Shown: positions 9,283 to 18,102, counted from the first letter of the stretch. The stretch is DNA of 61,916 nucleotides from Acidobacteria bacterium 13_1_20CM_3_53_8 (GCA_001920415.1 MNJR01000027.1:1-61916), one strand, 5' to 3'. Numbers and translations: made by a program. The notes: generated by a model from the letters alone, not told the origin.

Positions 9283-10146
9283 TTATTTGCCATCGGTTGC
9301 CTTCATCGTCTCTTCACGAAACGCCTCGCGCATGCGTATGGAGACGCTGCCGACCGGAAAACTGTAGCGGCGGAAATCGAACATGGTCACGAGCGCTACG
9401 CCAAGCTCTGCGGAGGTGAGAAATATTTCGTCCGCGTCCGCAAGCTGAGACAATTCGTATGCGCCCTCGACCAGTGGGATGGAAAGATCGCTCGCTATGG
9501 AGATGACGTGAGCGCGAGTTGTGCCCGAAACAGCGCCCGTTGCTATGGCGGGCGTGTGCAGCGTGCCGTGCGTGACCCAGAAGATGTTAGACATGGTGCC
9601 GGAAACAACTTCGCCCTGCTCGTTCATCACTACGGCTTCGTCAAAATCGCGCGAGCGCACCTCTTCCAAAGCAATCACGCGCTCAAGATAGTTTACGCTC
9701 TTGACTCCGGCGAGCGGCGACATGTGATTGACGCGAAAAGGCGAGACGGTTATGGCAAGGCCGTCTTCGCGTACCTCGTAAGCTTCGGCTGTGAAGACGA
9801 GCAAGTCTGTTTTCGCTCTTTCGCTTTCCTCTATCTTCCATACGCCGCCTTCAGTGTTTCTTAGAAGCGAGATGCGCGCTCGTCCCGTCGTCACGCCGTT
9901 CGCCTTGATTAATTTCTTAAGCGATGCGAGCACGCGCGCTTCGTCAATCTCGTTTGTGTCTACGCCCACGCGCTCTGCGTGATTCACAAGACGCTGCCAG
10001 TGATAAGGCCAGAGAAACGGAGCGCCTTTGTAAACGGCTACGGTGGTGAAAACGCCGCGCCCGTAAAGCGACGCTGCGGTGACGGCTGGCAAACAGGCAG
10101 CGTCCCGTTTCAGCAGCCTGTGGTTGTAGATGATATGCGCGTGCAT
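9283..10146 (-). CDS. class IV aminotransferase / aminodeoxychorismate lyase-like PLP enzyme
   Basis: 287 residues of fold-type IV PLP enzyme. SLYGRGVFTTVAV near the N-terminus matches the family start, and VKSVNYLERVIA contains the expected PLP-binding lysine. EVVSGTMSNIFWV and SGTTRAHVI are the other family signatures. Such enzymes are either branched-chain aminotransferases, D-amino-acid aminotransferases or 4-amino-4-deoxychorismate lyase (PabC, folate pathway). The short length and YGRGVF motif favour PabC-like, but no neighbouring pab or fol gene supports it. A 202-residue ORF on the opposite strand is a shadow. Confidence 0.85.
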   Translation of the reverse strand: MHAHIIYNHRLLKRDAACLPAVTAASLYGRGVFTTVAVYKGAPFLWPYHWQRLVNHAERVGVDTNEIDEARVLASLKKLIKANGVTTGRARISLLRNTEGGVWKIEESERAKTDLLVFTAEAYEVREDGLAITVSPFRVNHMSPLAGVKSVNYLERVIALEEVRSRDFDEAVVMNEQGEVVSGTMSNIFWVTHGTLHTPAIATGAVSGTTRAHVISIASDLSIPLVEGAYELSQLADADEIFLTSAELGVALVTMFDFRRYSFPVGSVSIRMREAFREETMKATDGK

Positions 10147-10152
10147 CTTCTT

Positions 10153-10218
10153 ATTGCGGAATGCGGATTTCGTATTGCGGATTGAAAGCTCGGATTTGAA
10201 ATTTCAAATTTGAAATCT
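10153..10218. repeat. single-arm heptamer arrays, ATTGCGG and AAATTTC families
   Basis: About four 7-nt units (ATTGCGG, AATGCGG, ATTTCGT, ATTGCGG) are directly followed by a short AAATTTC/AAATTTG array. No inverted partner for the first array is seen here, whereas the same units form a full hairpin at 48583. Possibly a decayed or half element. Confidence 0.6.
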
Positions 10219-10257
10219 CAGATTAAGAACTTACTTCAAACCCTGTAGGAGTCGAAC

Positions 10258-10382
10258 TCTTAGCGAGCTTAAGTTTTTCCTTTGCGCCTTTGCGTGAAAT
10301 AGCAATTCACTTAAAGCTCAAGGTAGAGAAAGCTGCAGGTTCACGCAGAGGCGCAAAGAGAAATGCTTAAGCTTGCTAAGAG
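10258..10382. repeat. fold-back repeat, CTTTGCG family
   Basis: The left arm (TCTTAGCGAGCTTAAG, then TTTGCGCC, TTTGCGTG) is mirrored by the right arm (TTCACGCAGAGGCGCAAAG, then CTTAAGCTTGCTAAGA), with a loop of about 40 nt. It occupies most of the gap between two minus-strand genes. Related to copies at 38791 and 40574. Confidence 0.82.
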
Positions 10383-10429
10383 GTTTTGAATGCTCTTCAA
10401 GTTCTTCAATCCTCCTCTTAAATTCGCAA

Positions 10430-11095
10430 TTAGTAACGGCGTTGGAAGATGGCATACAAGCCCGCGCCCCAGTCAATGTACGAGCGCGCCTCCGTGGGCG
10501 GGACTCTGTAGCCGTGCTTGTAAAAAAATATCTGGTTGCCGCCGCCGTCCGTGCTTAAGCCCTGGTTGGCCTCGTAGTAGGCAAGAATCTGATCGTTGAA
10601 TGCCTGTCGAATCGCCTGCTCGTCAGGCCCACGCAGCAGATATTTCTTCGAGAAGAGCGGGCGCTGTTCAAAGTCTATGTCCTGATAGCCGAGCGCTGTG
10701 GCTACTTTAGTAAACCAACCTTCGGGACTGAGCGTGAACGAAGGCAGACTCAGTCTGGGCGATTCAAAATAGACGACTGACTGAAAGTAGGTCTGGCGAT
10801 TTCTGCCGTAGCCTATCGTGTAGGTGTAATCGAAGAGTGATACGCGCGCCTCGTTCATCTGGCCGTAAATCATGTTCAATATCTTCTTCGAGTGGCCGCG
10901 ACTGAAGAGTTGAAAGCGATCAAGATAAGGAATCGCGTTCATTGCCGCCTCCGGCATGAACGGCCAGCCCATCTGCTGAGCCGCCAACTGCAAAGCCTCT
11001 CTGCGCTCCTTCGCCTTCTTGCGCGCCCAGAGCACTAAAGCGACCGTTAAAAGAATGATGAAGCCGAAGATTAGTATAGGAATAAGTGCTGCCAT
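10430..11095 (-). CDS. membrane-anchored protein of unknown function
   Basis: 221 residues. Residues 4-24 form one hydrophobic segment (an alternation of Ile, Leu, Val and Phe), followed by a basic stretch (WARKKAKERR), so the N-terminus is anchored and the bulk faces the cytosol by the positive-inside rule. The rest is a mixed alpha/beta soluble domain with many aromatic residues (YFQSVVYFESPRL, GPDEQAIRQAF). I do not recognise a family. Downstream of a SnoaL-like gene in the same direction, separated by a fold-back repeat. Confidence 0.78.
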   Translation of the reverse strand: MAALIPILIFGFIILLTVALVLWARKKAKERREALQLAAQQMGWPFMPEAAMNAIPYLDRFQLFSRGHSKKILNMIYGQMNEARVSLFDYTYTIGYGRNRQTYFQSVVYFESPRLSLPSFTLSPEGWFTKVATALGYQDIDFEQRPLFSKKYLLRGPDEQAIRQAFNDQILAYYEANQGLSTDGGGNQIFFYKHGYRVPPTEARSYIDWGAGLYAIFQRRY

Positions 11096-11110
11096 AGATT
11101 CATCCTTTCT

Positions 11111-11208
11111 ATAAGAACAGTTTACAGTTTTTAGTTTTCAGTTTTCAGTTAAAAGCCTGTTCGCTTCTTGCTGAAAACTGAAAACTAAAAACTGTAAACT
11201 GTTCTTAT
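11111..11208. repeat. fold-back repeat, GTTTTCA family
   Basis: Arms of 7-nt units (GTTTACA, GTTTTTA, GTTTTCA, GTTTTCA) and their reverse complement, bounded by ATAAGAAC and GTTCTTAT. The loop is TTAAAAGCCTGTTCGCTTCT, nearly identical to that at 29291. The outer end supplies the TAA stop codon of the SnoaL-like gene. Confidence 0.93.
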
Positions 11209-11621
11209 ATGACTCCCATCTGCTGGTACATGGTCAGAAAATCGAAGTTGTTCCAGGCTTCTACTATTTGGCCGTCGCTGACGCGGATGATAGTTATGCC
11301 TGTGAACTCTACTGGCTTGTGAGTCGCTGCATAGCCAAGAGTGTCGCCTGTATGTTTCCCTCGAACACGACAGCGAGCGGCTATCTTGTCTCTTTCGGAG
11401 ACAGTGTCTTCTATGGTGATGTTTATGTCGGGGAATGCTTCGCGGAATTTCTGGTGAAAAGCTTTGAAGCCTGCGGGGCCGCGCAAAGGCTGGCCGCTTT
11501 CATCCGAGAGACCGTGAGCTATGCCGTCTGCGGCGAACATCTCGTCAATAGCATCTGTGCGACCTTTATTCCAGACCTCCTCGAACCAGCGATGAATCAA
11601 AGCTCTATTTTCTTTTGTCAT
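11205..11621 (-). CDS. SnoaL-like ester cyclase / NTF2-fold protein
   Basis: 138 residues matching the SnoaL-like group: RWFEEVWNKGRTDAIDEMFA at the start, the central GPAGFKAFHQKFREAFPDI, and EAWNNFDFLTMYQQMG at the end. These small cone-shaped cytosolic proteins bind hydrophobic ligands or act as cyclases, hydrolases or isomerases; the bacterial members of this subtype are mostly uncharacterised. The stop codon TAA is the edge of the fold-back repeat downstream, so insertion was tight against the end of the gene. Confidence 0.85.
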   Translation of the reverse strand: MTKENRALIHRWFEEVWNKGRTDAIDEMFAADGIAHGLSDESGQPLRGPAGFKAFHQKFREAFPDINITIEDTVSERDKIAARCRVRGKHTGDTLGYAATHKPVEFTGITIIRVSDGQIVEAWNNFDFLTMYQQMGVI

Positions 11622-11772
11622 ATCATTCTCACTTTCGTTTTGATTACTGCGGCAAGCCTATGCGACCGAGCAGGTTTGCGCCGCACTAGATATTTCGCCC
11701 AACAACCTCTGGGTCATGCTGCATCGCGCGCGTCTTCAACTGCGACAATCTCTCGAACTCAAATTCTTTCTC

Positions 11773-12648
11773 TCACGCACTCAGCGGCCTGCCGCAATAC
11801 GCGCACGTTGATTGACCCGCGCCAACCGTTTGCGCAGAGCCGCAGCCCGAACAGGTCATTACGCTTGCGCGAGGCGCTTCAACGGGCGCGTGGTCAATAG
11901 CGACCTGCATAGGATTTTTGGGATCAAATTTCACGTAGACGGTCGAGCCGGGCATGAACTTCGGGCGCGATGCATCAGACACTGCGCACTGCGACTCAGT
12001 TCGAAAGGACGGGCGATTCTGCGGAAAGATTTCCAGACCAAAACGCAGCATAGAACCGTTGTCGCCAATGCGCACGCCGGTGTCCATCATGTTCAAGACT
12101 TTCGCCTGCGCTTCTTCTCCTGTTTGACGAATGCGCTCGTAAACTTGCTCCTGCATGAGAAGACTGCTCTGAACCTGCTGCTGTATGCTGCCTAAGACAG
12201 CGTTCACATCCGCGCCGTAAGCTACGAACGGCGCGCCGCCTGCCATCATCGCAGGATTGCCGAACGATGCTGCGCCGACATCACCGAATGAAGCCACAGC
12301 GACTCTGCTCAAATCCGCAGGGTCGTACTTCACCTCAACGGGCGTGCCCGGAACTATTAAGCCAACCTGAAGACGGTTGAGGAAGAAGACTGCCTCCGAT
12401 TGAAACGGCGGTATATTCGCTGGCCGCACCTGAAGTTGCAGCCTCACCTGCGGACTCTGGTTAAGAGTCACGCCTGTATCTTCAGCCGAAAGAATCGTCG
12501 CCGGAGCCATCAGCCCGTGCGCCATCAGCGCTCGATTGCGCGCAGAGTTTCGCAAGAGCCGTGAGACGATATAGCCTGCGATTAAGAGGACTATGGCAAA
12601 CGGAACAACCGTTAAGAGTATGGGCACATAAACGGAACTGCTTGACAT
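11773..12648 (-). CDS. membrane protein with C-terminal zinc ribbon
   Basis: 291 residues. Residues about 8-30 form a transmembrane segment followed by RLLRNSARNR. Two similar beta-rich units follow: one ending GTPVEVKYDPADLSRVAV and one ending GSTVYVKFDPKNPMQVAI, a DUF3592-like duplication. The C-terminus has CSGCGSAQ and CAYCGRPL, a four-Cys zinc ribbon. Role unknown; it may be a membrane-anchored sensor or adaptor. The start ATG has AAGGAGAG about 5-8 nt upstream. The gap to the SnoaL-like gene (11622-11772) shows nothing I can name. Confidence 0.78.
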   Translation of the reverse strand: MSSSSVYVPILLTVVPFAIVLLIAGYIVSRLLRNSARNRALMAHGLMAPATILSAEDTGVTLNQSPQVRLQLQVRPANIPPFQSEAVFFLNRLQVGLIVPGTPVEVKYDPADLSRVAVASFGDVGAASFGNPAMMAGGAPFVAYGADVNAVLGSIQQQVQSSLLMQEQVYERIRQTGEEAQAKVLNMMDTGVRIGDNGSMLRFGLEIFPQNRPSFRTESQCAVSDASRPKFMPGSTVYVKFDPKNPMQVAIDHAPVEAPRASVMTCSGCGSAQTVGAGQSTCAYCGRPLSA

Positions 12649-12742
12649 GAACTCTCCTTAAACTTTTAACCTTGACGAATCAGGTCATCAATATTGCTTT
12701 CAGGAGAAAGATAAGATGGGCACCTAACAAAACCGCTCAATC

Positions 12743-13057
12743 TTAAAGACCAAGCCAAAAGCGCACCATATTTTCAACCTCAGATAATTGAGTGGGAGAG
12801 AGCGTTCCCAGTTTGCGAATCAATTTAGCATGAGGGATTGTGACAAGATTCTGAGCATCAAAAACACCAGCACGCAGGAACTTCACCTTTATATCAACCT
12901 CAAATCTTGAACTACGTGGGCTAGTCGTGTGAGCGACCAACGTAGCTAAAGCCCTATCTTCATCCAACGCTGGAATGCTCAGAACAAGGCAAGGACGAAC
13001 TTTCGCTGCGTACCCAAGATCAACCAGCCATACTTCGCCACGATTAGGATTGGGCAT
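12743..13057 (-). CDS. MazF/PemK-type endoribonuclease toxin
   Basis: 104 residues from the ATG at 13057, preceded by GAGGCGGAAG; a longer ORF start at 13078 would lack this site. RGEVWLVDLG at the N-terminus, RPCLVLSIP and a later VDIKVKFLRAGVF-like strand are MazF/PemK-family features. These toxins cleave mRNA, usually at short motifs, when unbound by antitoxin. The start overlaps the upstream antitoxin by 14 nt, which suggests translational coupling with the antitoxin first. The usual arrangement for a type II toxin-antitoxin pair is kept. Confidence 0.86.
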   Translation of the reverse strand: MPNPNRGEVWLVDLGYAAKVRPCLVLSIPALDEDRALATLVAHTTSPRSSRFEVDIKVKFLRAGVFDAQNLVTIPHAKLIRKLGTLSPTQLSEVENMVRFWLGL

Positions 13058-13241
13058 CTTCCGCCTCTCTGCGGTCAAGCTCTAAGAACAGTTCTTCTGC
13101 GCTCAAAACAAGTTCCTCATCAGAGAGAGCAGGCATGTCAAAATTAATTGTGCGTCGCAAAATTTCGGACGCAACCTTCTGCTTTTCCGCATCCGGCAAC
13201 TTATCAAAGGATTCAATAAGATTTTGCGCTGACGTGCTCAT
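13044..13241 (-). CDS. antitoxin partner of MazF-like toxin
   Basis: 65 residues, acidic, starting at the ATG with GGAGGTTG upstream. The N-terminal half (IESFDKLPDAEKQKVASEIL) is a helix-rich segment common in small antitoxins that accompany MazF/PemK toxins. The acidic C-terminal half (LSDEELVLSAEELFLELD) is suited to wrap the toxin. No clear DNA-binding motif is seen. Identified mainly by position and by its overlap with the toxin gene. Confidence 0.78.
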   Translation of the reverse strand: MSTSAQNLIESFDKLPDAEKQKVASEILRRTINFDMPALSDEELVLSAEELFLELDRREAEDAQS

Positions 13242-13370
13242 AATTCAACCTCCAATGGCTATTGAAAGATAAGTTCAGAGAATTTTCAACTATGTAAAGA
13301 GGTTAAGAATCTCTATCACTGAGATTAAGCTGTCCCCGGCGAATTGCATTCAACCCGCAAGGAAGCATTT

Positions 13371-15899
13371 TTACTCCGCACCAGCCGCCAACACTTCTGC
13401 CTGCAACCTGTTTTCGAGAGAAAAGCGCCATGCGGGTTCAAGTTCGTTGATGTCGCATTCTATAGCAGACGAGCCATTGACATTGATGCTCAATTGACGC
13501 CCGCCGACGCGACCCAGAAGAGTAACGGGACAGTTTGTCTGCTCAGCTATCTCTTGAATCCGGTCGCCCGCCGATTCGTCAAAGCTGATGATTATGCGCG
13601 AAGGAGATTCGCTGAAGAGACATGTAGCTACCGGCAATGCTTCAGAGCAAAGGGATAAGTCCGCGCCGATGGCCGCGCGGTTGAGCGATGAGAAACAGGA
13701 TTCGGCTATGCTTACGGCCAGTCCTCCATCGGAGCAGTCGTGCGCAGAACGAAGGAGACCTGCACTGGCCGCGCGAAGGACTGTTTCATGAACGGCGCGC
13801 TCCTTTTCCAGATCAATCGCGGGCACGCGCCCAGTGCGTATCATCTCTTCGACGCTGCGGCCTTCGATTGTCGCAGCGTATTCGCTCGCGTGCATGTCGT
13901 CGTGCGTTATGCCAAGGAGCGCAATCAAGTCACCTTCGACTTTGAACCCGTGCTGTATGACGCGGCGCACGTCTTCCAGAATCCCTACCATGCCTATGAC
14001 AGGCGTGGGGCGAATGCCGCGCCCTTCCGTCTCGTTGTAGAAAGAGACGTTGCCCGATACAACAGGTGTCTTGAAAGCGCGACAAGCCTCGCTCATCCCG
14101 TCAATCACTTCTGAAAATGACCACATCACTTCCGGTCTTTCGGGCGAAGCGAAGTTCAAACAGTTCGTTATAGCAAGCGGCTTCGCGCCCACGCACACGA
14201 CGTTGCGCGCAGCTTCCGCAACGACCAGCTTCGCGCCCTCGCGCGGGTTCACTGCGCAGTAGCGACCGTTCCCATCCAGACACATAGCAAGCGCCCGGCG
14301 CGTCTCCTTGATTCTCACCACAGCAGCATCCGCGCCCGGCAACACAACGGTGTTCGTTCGCACCATGTGATCGTACTGACGAAAGACACACTCCTTCGAC
14401 GCTATGTTCGGCGATGAGAGGAGACGGAATAAAACTTCGTTATTAAGTCTGGAGTCTGGAACTAACAGTCTGGAGTCTGGAGTCTGGAGTCTAGAGTCAG
14501 ATTGATTTTCGATTTTCGATTTTGGATTTTCGATTGTCCCGGTTTCATCTTGAGCTTTGGAACTTGAGACCTCAGACTCCAGACTCCAGACTCCAGACTC
14601 CAGACTGTTGTTAAAAATAGGAGCAGTGGGTGGAGCGGGACTCACAACGTCAAGCCCTCCGCCTATTGTCGCTCCGGCTTCGTCCGTAATCGTCGGATCG
14701 CTATTCGCCGCACGCACGCTCTGAGGCTCAATAGCATTCCCTTCATCCTCATTCTTTGGCGCTCGCATCTCCCTCTCATATCGCGGGGCTTCGTCCGTTA
14801 ATGCTGCGACTGGAATGTCTGCGACCGTTTCGCCGTTGTGTGTGACGTGCATGTTGTGTCCGTCTGTGACATGGCCTATGACGACGGCATCCAAATCCCA
14901 CTTGCGAAAGATGTCAACGACTTCGCGCTCGCGACCGCGATGGGCGACTATCAACATGCGCTCCTGCGATTCCGACAGCATCATCTCGTAGGCGGTCATG
15001 CCCTCTTCGCGTTGCGGAACTAGCGAAAGGTCAAGCTCTATGCCTGTGCCTGCGCGCGCGGCCATCTCGCATGATGATGAAGTGAGACCTGCTGCGCCCA
15101 TGTCTTGAATGCCTGCGATTGCACCGCTGCGCATAGCTTCAAGACAGGCTTCCAAGAGAAGCTTTTCCAGAAACGGATCGCCCACTTGAACAGTTGGCCG
15201 CTTCTCCAATGCTTCTTCGTCGAACTCAGCCGAAGCCATCGTCGCCCCGTGAATACCATCGCGCCCCGTCTTTGCGCCGACATACAGAACGGGATTGCCT
15301 ACGCCTGTAGCCTTGCCGAAGAAGATTTGATCTCGTCTGACAAGGCCAAGCGCGAATGCGTTGACCAATGGGTTCAGGGCATACGCATCGTCGAACGCGA
15401 CTTCGCCGCCAACGGTCGCAACGCCGAATGCGTTGCCGTAATGAGCAATGCCCGCGACCACGCCAGCTAGAAGAGAACGATTGCGTCTTCCATGTTCGGG
15501 ATTATCGAGCGAGCCGAATCGAAGAGAGTTCATAGAAGCAATGGGGCGCGCGCCCATCGTGAACACATCTCTTAAAATTCCACCAACGCCCGTGGCCGCG
15601 CCCTGAAAAGGTTCTATGAATGAAGGATGATTGTGAGATTCGACCTTGAACGCAGCGCACCATCCGTCGCCAACGTCAACCACGCCAGCGTTCTCGCCGG
15701 GCGGCACAATGACGCGCTCTCCAGTCGTAGGCAATCTTTTCAAATGAACGCGCGAGGATTTATACGAACAGTGTTCAGACCACATCACAGAGAAGATGCC
15801 AAGCTCCACCATGCTCGGCTCGCGTTCAAGCAACACTTTAATCCGCTCGAACTCTTCTGCGGAGAGATTGTGCGCTGTGACTGTTTCGGGAGAAATCAT
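13371..15899 (-). CDS. purL: phosphoribosylformylglycinamidine synthase subunit PurL with repeat-derived insert
   Basis: ATP-dependent amidation of FGAR to FGAM, the fourth step of de novo purine synthesis, acting in a complex with PurQ (glutaminase) and PurS, both encoded at 21.5-22.4 kb. N-terminal [30 protein letters not shown] and [12 protein letters not shown] are hallmark PurL motifs, and the second half repeats the fold ([14 protein letters not shown]). The length of 842 is about 100 more than usual for this small PurL type. The excess is in the linker between halves (about 390-485). Residues about 431-485 are translated from a heptamer repeat, giving segments such as SGVWSLES and [10 protein letters not shown]. 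The reading frame stays open through it, so the protein should still be made. Confidence 0.95.
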   Translation of the reverse strand: MISPETVTAHNLSAEEFERIKVLLEREPSMVELGIFSVMWSEHCSYKSSRVHLKRLPTTGERVIVPPGENAGVVDVGDGWCAAFKVESHNHPSFIEPFQGAATGVGGILRDVFTMGARPIASMNSLRFGSLDNPEHGRRNRSLLAGVVAGIAHYGNAFGVATVGGEVAFDDAYALNPLVNAFALGLVRRDQIFFGKATGVGNPVLYVGAKTGRDGIHGATMASAEFDEEALEKRPTVQVGDPFLEKLLLEACLEAMRSGAIAGIQDMGAAGLTSSSCEMAARAGTGIELDLSLVPQREEGMTAYEMMLSESQERMLIVAHRGREREVVDIFRKWDLDAVVIGHVTDGHNMHVTHNGETVADIPVAALTDEAPRYEREMRAPKNEDEGNAIEPQSVRAANSDPTITDEAGATIGGGLDVVSPAPPTAPIFNNSLESGVWSLESEVSSSKAQDETGTIENPKSKIENQSDSRLQTPDSRLLVPDSRLNNEVLFRLLSSPNIASKECVFRQYDHMVRTNTVVLPGADAAVVRIKETRRALAMCLDGNGRYCAVNPREGAKLVVAEAARNVVCVGAKPLAITNCLNFASPERPEVMWSFSEVIDGMSEACRAFKTPVVSGNVSFYNETEGRGIRPTPVIGMVGILEDVRRVIQHGFKVEGDLIALLGITHDDMHASEYAATIEGRSVEEMIRTGRVPAIDLEKERAVHETVLRAASAGLLRSAHDCSDGGLAVSIAESCFSSLNRAAIGADLSLCSEALPVATCLFSESPSRIIISFDESAGDRIQEIAEQTNCPVTLLGRVGGRQLSINVNGSSAIECDINELEPAWRFSLENRLQAEVLAAGAE
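14446..14609. repeat. fold-back repeat inside purL, ACTCCAG family with ATTTTCG array in the centre
   Basis: Left arm units GTCTGGA (several copies, one GTCTAGA) and right arm units ACTCCAG (five copies) are inverted. Between them is an array of GATTTTC/GATTTTG units. The element is a multiple of three in effect and has no stop in the purL frame. Same family as 26463. Confidence 0.92.
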
Positions 15900-15905
15900 A
15901 AGAAA

Positions 15906-16041
15906 GTGATAAGTGACGAGTGACGAGCAAGAAACAGTTTTCAGTTTTTAGTTTTTAGTTTTCAGAAAAGAGCGAACTGCTTTTAACTGAAAACCGAAAA
16001 CTAAAAACTGAAAACTCTTCTTGTCACTCATCACTTATCAC
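15906..16041. repeat. nested fold-back repeat: GTTTTCA element inside a GTGACGA element
   Basis: Outer arms 15906-15927 and 16020-16041 are GTGATAA/GTGACGA units and their inverse. The inner element (15933-16016) is a GTTTTCA hairpin whose loop is the reverse complement of the loop at 11111. The right outer arm encodes the last residues (ISDE) and the stop codon of the thioredoxin-like gene. Confidence 0.92.
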
Positions 16042-16596
16042 CTTTTGAACTGCTTGCCGAAGTTCCGCAGGGTTGACGCGGCCTGTGTGTTTGAAGACCA
16101 GATGGCCTTGCGCGTCGTAGAGAAATGTGGCGGGCAGTCCGCCGTTCCATGCCGGGTCAACCGCGTTGATTATGGTTTCGGGATCGCTCGCGTTGATAAG
16201 GTAGGCGGGCATTGCGGTAGCGCCCGCCTGCTGTAGAAATTGCGGAACCTTCTTCTTGATGTCTGAGGGGTCATCCACAGAGACGAGTATGAATTCCAGT
16301 CCGCGCGATTGAAACTCGGAGTTGATGCGAACTAAGTCCGGCATCTCATCGCGGCATGGATCGCAGAATGTTCCCCAGAAGTTCACAGCCAAGGGTCGTG
16401 CGTGCTCGCCCTCACGGCGCAAAACTTTCTTCAACCCTTCAAGGTCAACTTCGCGCACGACTATGGAAGATTGAGCGGAATTAGCAGCCGCGTTTTGCTG
16501 ACCGGCTGGCGCACTCTGAGATGAAGAAGTAGCTTGCGCGCTGGCAAGAGACGCGAGCGCACAGGCCGCGAGCAGAATCGTAACGATGGTTTTCAT
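16024..16596 (-). CDS. exported TlpA-like thioredoxin-fold protein
   Basis: 190 residues. Signal peptide MKTIVTILLAACALASLASA, then a low-complexity Ser/Gln/Ala linker, then a TlpA/ResA-like domain with the redox motif WGTFCDPC (residues about 75-82). PATFLYDAQGHLV contains the cis-Pro loop. It should act as an extracytoplasmic disulfide reductase or oxidoreductase, for example in cytochrome c maturation. No such genes are adjacent. The C-terminal ISDE and stop lie in a heptamer repeat. The next gene upstream encodes another thioredoxin-fold protein, and the two are separated by a second fold-back element. Confidence 0.9.
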   Translation of the reverse strand: MKTIVTILLAACALASLASAQATSSSQSAPAGQQNAAANSAQSSIVVREVDLEGLKKVLRREGEHARPLAVNFWGTFCDPCRDEMPDLVRINSEFQSRGLEFILVSVDDPSDIKKKVPQFLQQAGATAMPAYLINASDPETIINAVDPAWNGGLPATFLYDAQGHLVFKHTGRVNPAELRQAVQKVISDE

Positions 16597-16611
16597 GCGA
16601 AGCCCCCAAGA

Positions 16612-16699
16612 GATTTTGGATTGCCGATTTTGGATTAGCGAACGGGTTGAAGATTAGCAACAAGCTCTCTTTCAATCCAAAATCTAAAATCCAAAATTT
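16612..16699. repeat. fold-back repeat, ATCCAAA family
   Basis: Left arm units GATTTTG, GATTGCC, GATTTTG, GATTAGC; right arm AATCCAA, AATCTAA, AATCCAA, AATTT. It starts directly at the TGA stop of the peroxiredoxin-like gene and reaches to near the start of the TlpA-like gene. Confidence 0.9.
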
Positions 16700-17328
16700 C
16701 ACTGTCCCGAAGAGCGTTTGATGGTGCAGCCGAAGGCGCGCACGTAAGAGCGTGCGACCGCGCGGCCAGCCAACATAGCATCAATCGCGTCGCGCAAATC
16801 GCTGGACGAGATTGTGTCGCCGCTGCGTGAATTGTCTATTCGACCGCGATAGACGAGCTTGTTATTCGCGTCGAACAGAAACGCCTCCGGCGTGTTCGTA
16901 GCGCCGAGCATGTCCGTGACCTTGTTATTCTTGTCCTTCAGGATTGTGAATGTCAGGTGATGCTCTTCGGCGTGATGCTTGGCCTGATCCGCAGTCTCAG
17001 TCGCATTCGCGTTGATGCCTACGACGTTTATACCGCGCGCGTTGTAATCCTGATAAAGCTGTTCCATGCGCTCGTTGTAAGCGTTGGAGACCGGGCATTG
17101 AACTGAAATGAAGATGAGCACAGTGCCCTTCTGACCTTTCAGGGAAGCGAGCGTGTGCTTGTGACCACTCACGTCCGACAACTCGAAATCGTTAATGGTC
17201 GAGCCAATTGCAAGACCAGACGACGGCGTGTCCGTGCTCGTCGTGCCGCCGCCGTTGCCGCCCTGCGCCAGCGCGCTCATGATTAAAGACAAAACTAGGA
17301 GGAGAGCAAATGCCAACTGCTTCTTCAT
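16699..17328 (-). CDS. exported AhpC/TSA-family redoxin
   Basis: 209 residues from the ATG at 17328 (AAGGAGAA 7 nt upstream); the longer ORF start adds a non-signal prefix. Signal peptide MKKQLAFALLLVLSLIMSALAQ. The domain starts with GSTINDFELSDVSGHKHTL and has FISVQCPVSNAY, where the Cys-Pro corresponds to the redox-active site of the redoxin/AhpC fold, with the second Cys of thioredoxins absent (CPVS). PEAFLFDANNKLVYRG gives the cis-Pro strand. Likely a thiol peroxidase-like or disulfide reductase in the cell envelope. It forms a unit with the TlpA-like gene downstream. Confidence 0.87.
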   Translation of the reverse strand: MKKQLAFALLLVLSLIMSALAQGGNGGGTTSTDTPSSGLAIGSTINDFELSDVSGHKHTLASLKGQKGTVLIFISVQCPVSNAYNERMEQLYQDYNARGINVVGINANATETADQAKHHAEEHHLTFTILKDKNNKVTDMLGATNTPEAFLFDANNKLVYRGRIDNSRSGDTISSSDLRDAIDAMLAGRAVARSYVRAFGCTIKRSSGQ

Positions 17329-17390
17329 CTTCGGGATTCTCCTTAGCAAACAGAATTTCGGAAGAGGGAAAGATTAGCAAGACGGATGCG

Positions 17391-17549
17391 ATAAGGCAAA
17401 AGGAAAAAGATAAAAGGCAAAGGAAAGGCAAAAGGTAAAAGTAAAAAGGCAAAAGTTAGGCGGAAACCACTTTTACAGATTTGTAAGAAGTAATAGCATT
17501 GATTTCATCCTTATCACTTTTGCCTTTTACCTTTTTCCTTTTGCCTTTC
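17391..17549. repeat. fold-back repeat, AAAAGGC family
   Basis: Left arm of AAAAGGC/AAAAGGT units (with an extra partial duplicate at the outside) and right arm CTTTTGCC, TTTTACC and related units. The loop (CGGAAACCACTTTTACAGAT) is nearly the same as in the copy at 44937. The right end touches the stop codon of the next lipoprotein gene. Confidence 0.9.
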
Positions 17550-18012
17550 ACTGACGCCTTTGGTGCGGGCGCGCGCTGAGCGGGTAGACGCCGGGCGCTT
17601 CGTCCCCTACTACGGAGAGCCACGCGCCCACTATATCCTGACCCGCGATCAGCAGATGCGCGCGAAGGTCGTAGCCGCGCACCGCTTCGTTGGTGACCTT
17701 ATAGGTTCTCATGGGCAACTTCTGTCCCGCGTGCCCGGAGAAATCAAGGCCTATGACCTTCGACGCCTCAAGGTAGCGCCTGGTGGAAAGATAGGCGGTG
17801 ACGGGGTTGGGCAACTCTAGCATGCTCTCGGTTGCGGCGCCCTCGGCAGTCCACCCGTAGCGGCGCAGCAGGTTTAGTTCAGGGTTGGCTTCAGGACGAC
17901 TCTCGTTCTGGTTTGACGATAATTGTCTATTAGCTGACTCGGACTTCTGGCAGGCAAGCGGCGACGCCAGAGCCAGCACGATAATGAGCCATAAGATTAA
18001 CGGGCTGTTCAT
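17548..18012 (-). CDS. small lipoprotein of unknown function
   Basis: 154 residues. The start MNSPLILWLIIVLALASPLAC is a lipoprotein signal with the lipidated Cys at about residue 21. A polar, Ser/Asn-rich linker follows, then a domain with LNLLRRYGWTAEG and YEVTNEAV-like spacing (residues 48-145), with WLSVVGDEAPGVYPL at the end. The pattern of a lipoprotein with a YGW motif resembles small DUF4830-type proteins, but I am not certain. Likely anchored in a membrane and facing the periplasm. The TGA stop is immediately followed by an AAAAGGC repeat. Confidence 0.78.
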   Translation of the reverse strand: MNSPLILWLIIVLALASPLACQKSESANRQLSSNQNESRPEANPELNLLRRYGWTAEGAATESMLELPNPVTAYLSTRRYLEASKVIGLDFSGHAGQKLPMRTYKVTNEAVRGYDLRAHLLIAGQDIVGAWLSVVGDEAPGVYPLSARPHQRRQ

Positions 18013-18025
18013 GCTTCTCTCCTTA

Positions 18026-18102
18026 GGAGCAGTTTACAGTTTTTAGTTTTCAGTTTTCTTCTGAAGACTGAAAACTGAAAACTAAAAACTGTAAACTGCT
18101 CC
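18026..18102. repeat. fold-back repeat, GTTTTCA family, short loop
   Basis: An almost perfect hairpin bounded by GGAGCAG and CTGCTCC, with units GTTTACA, GTTTTTA, GTTTTCA and a loop of about 6 nt (TTCTGAAG region). One end directly abuts the TGA stop of the DUF885 gene; the other is near the start of the lipoprotein gene. Confidence 0.93.

Noticed and set aside
9256-9864. 202-codon plus-strand ORF
   Set aside because: Antisense to the class IV aminotransferase; composition is atypical and no start signal is present.
11268-11900. 210-codon plus-strand ORF
   Set aside because: Antisense to the SnoaL-like gene and part of the next gene; no protein-like features.
14446-14609. Tandem ACTCCAG units considered as a CRISPR array
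   Set aside because: The units are 7 nt without spacers and the two halves are inverted; no cas gene in the window.
17192-17452. Hydrophobic ORF starting with MPFYFYLLPF-like sequence
   Set aside because: It is a translation of an AAAAGGC repeat running into the redoxin gene in another frame; repeats of this family always give hydrophobic frames.
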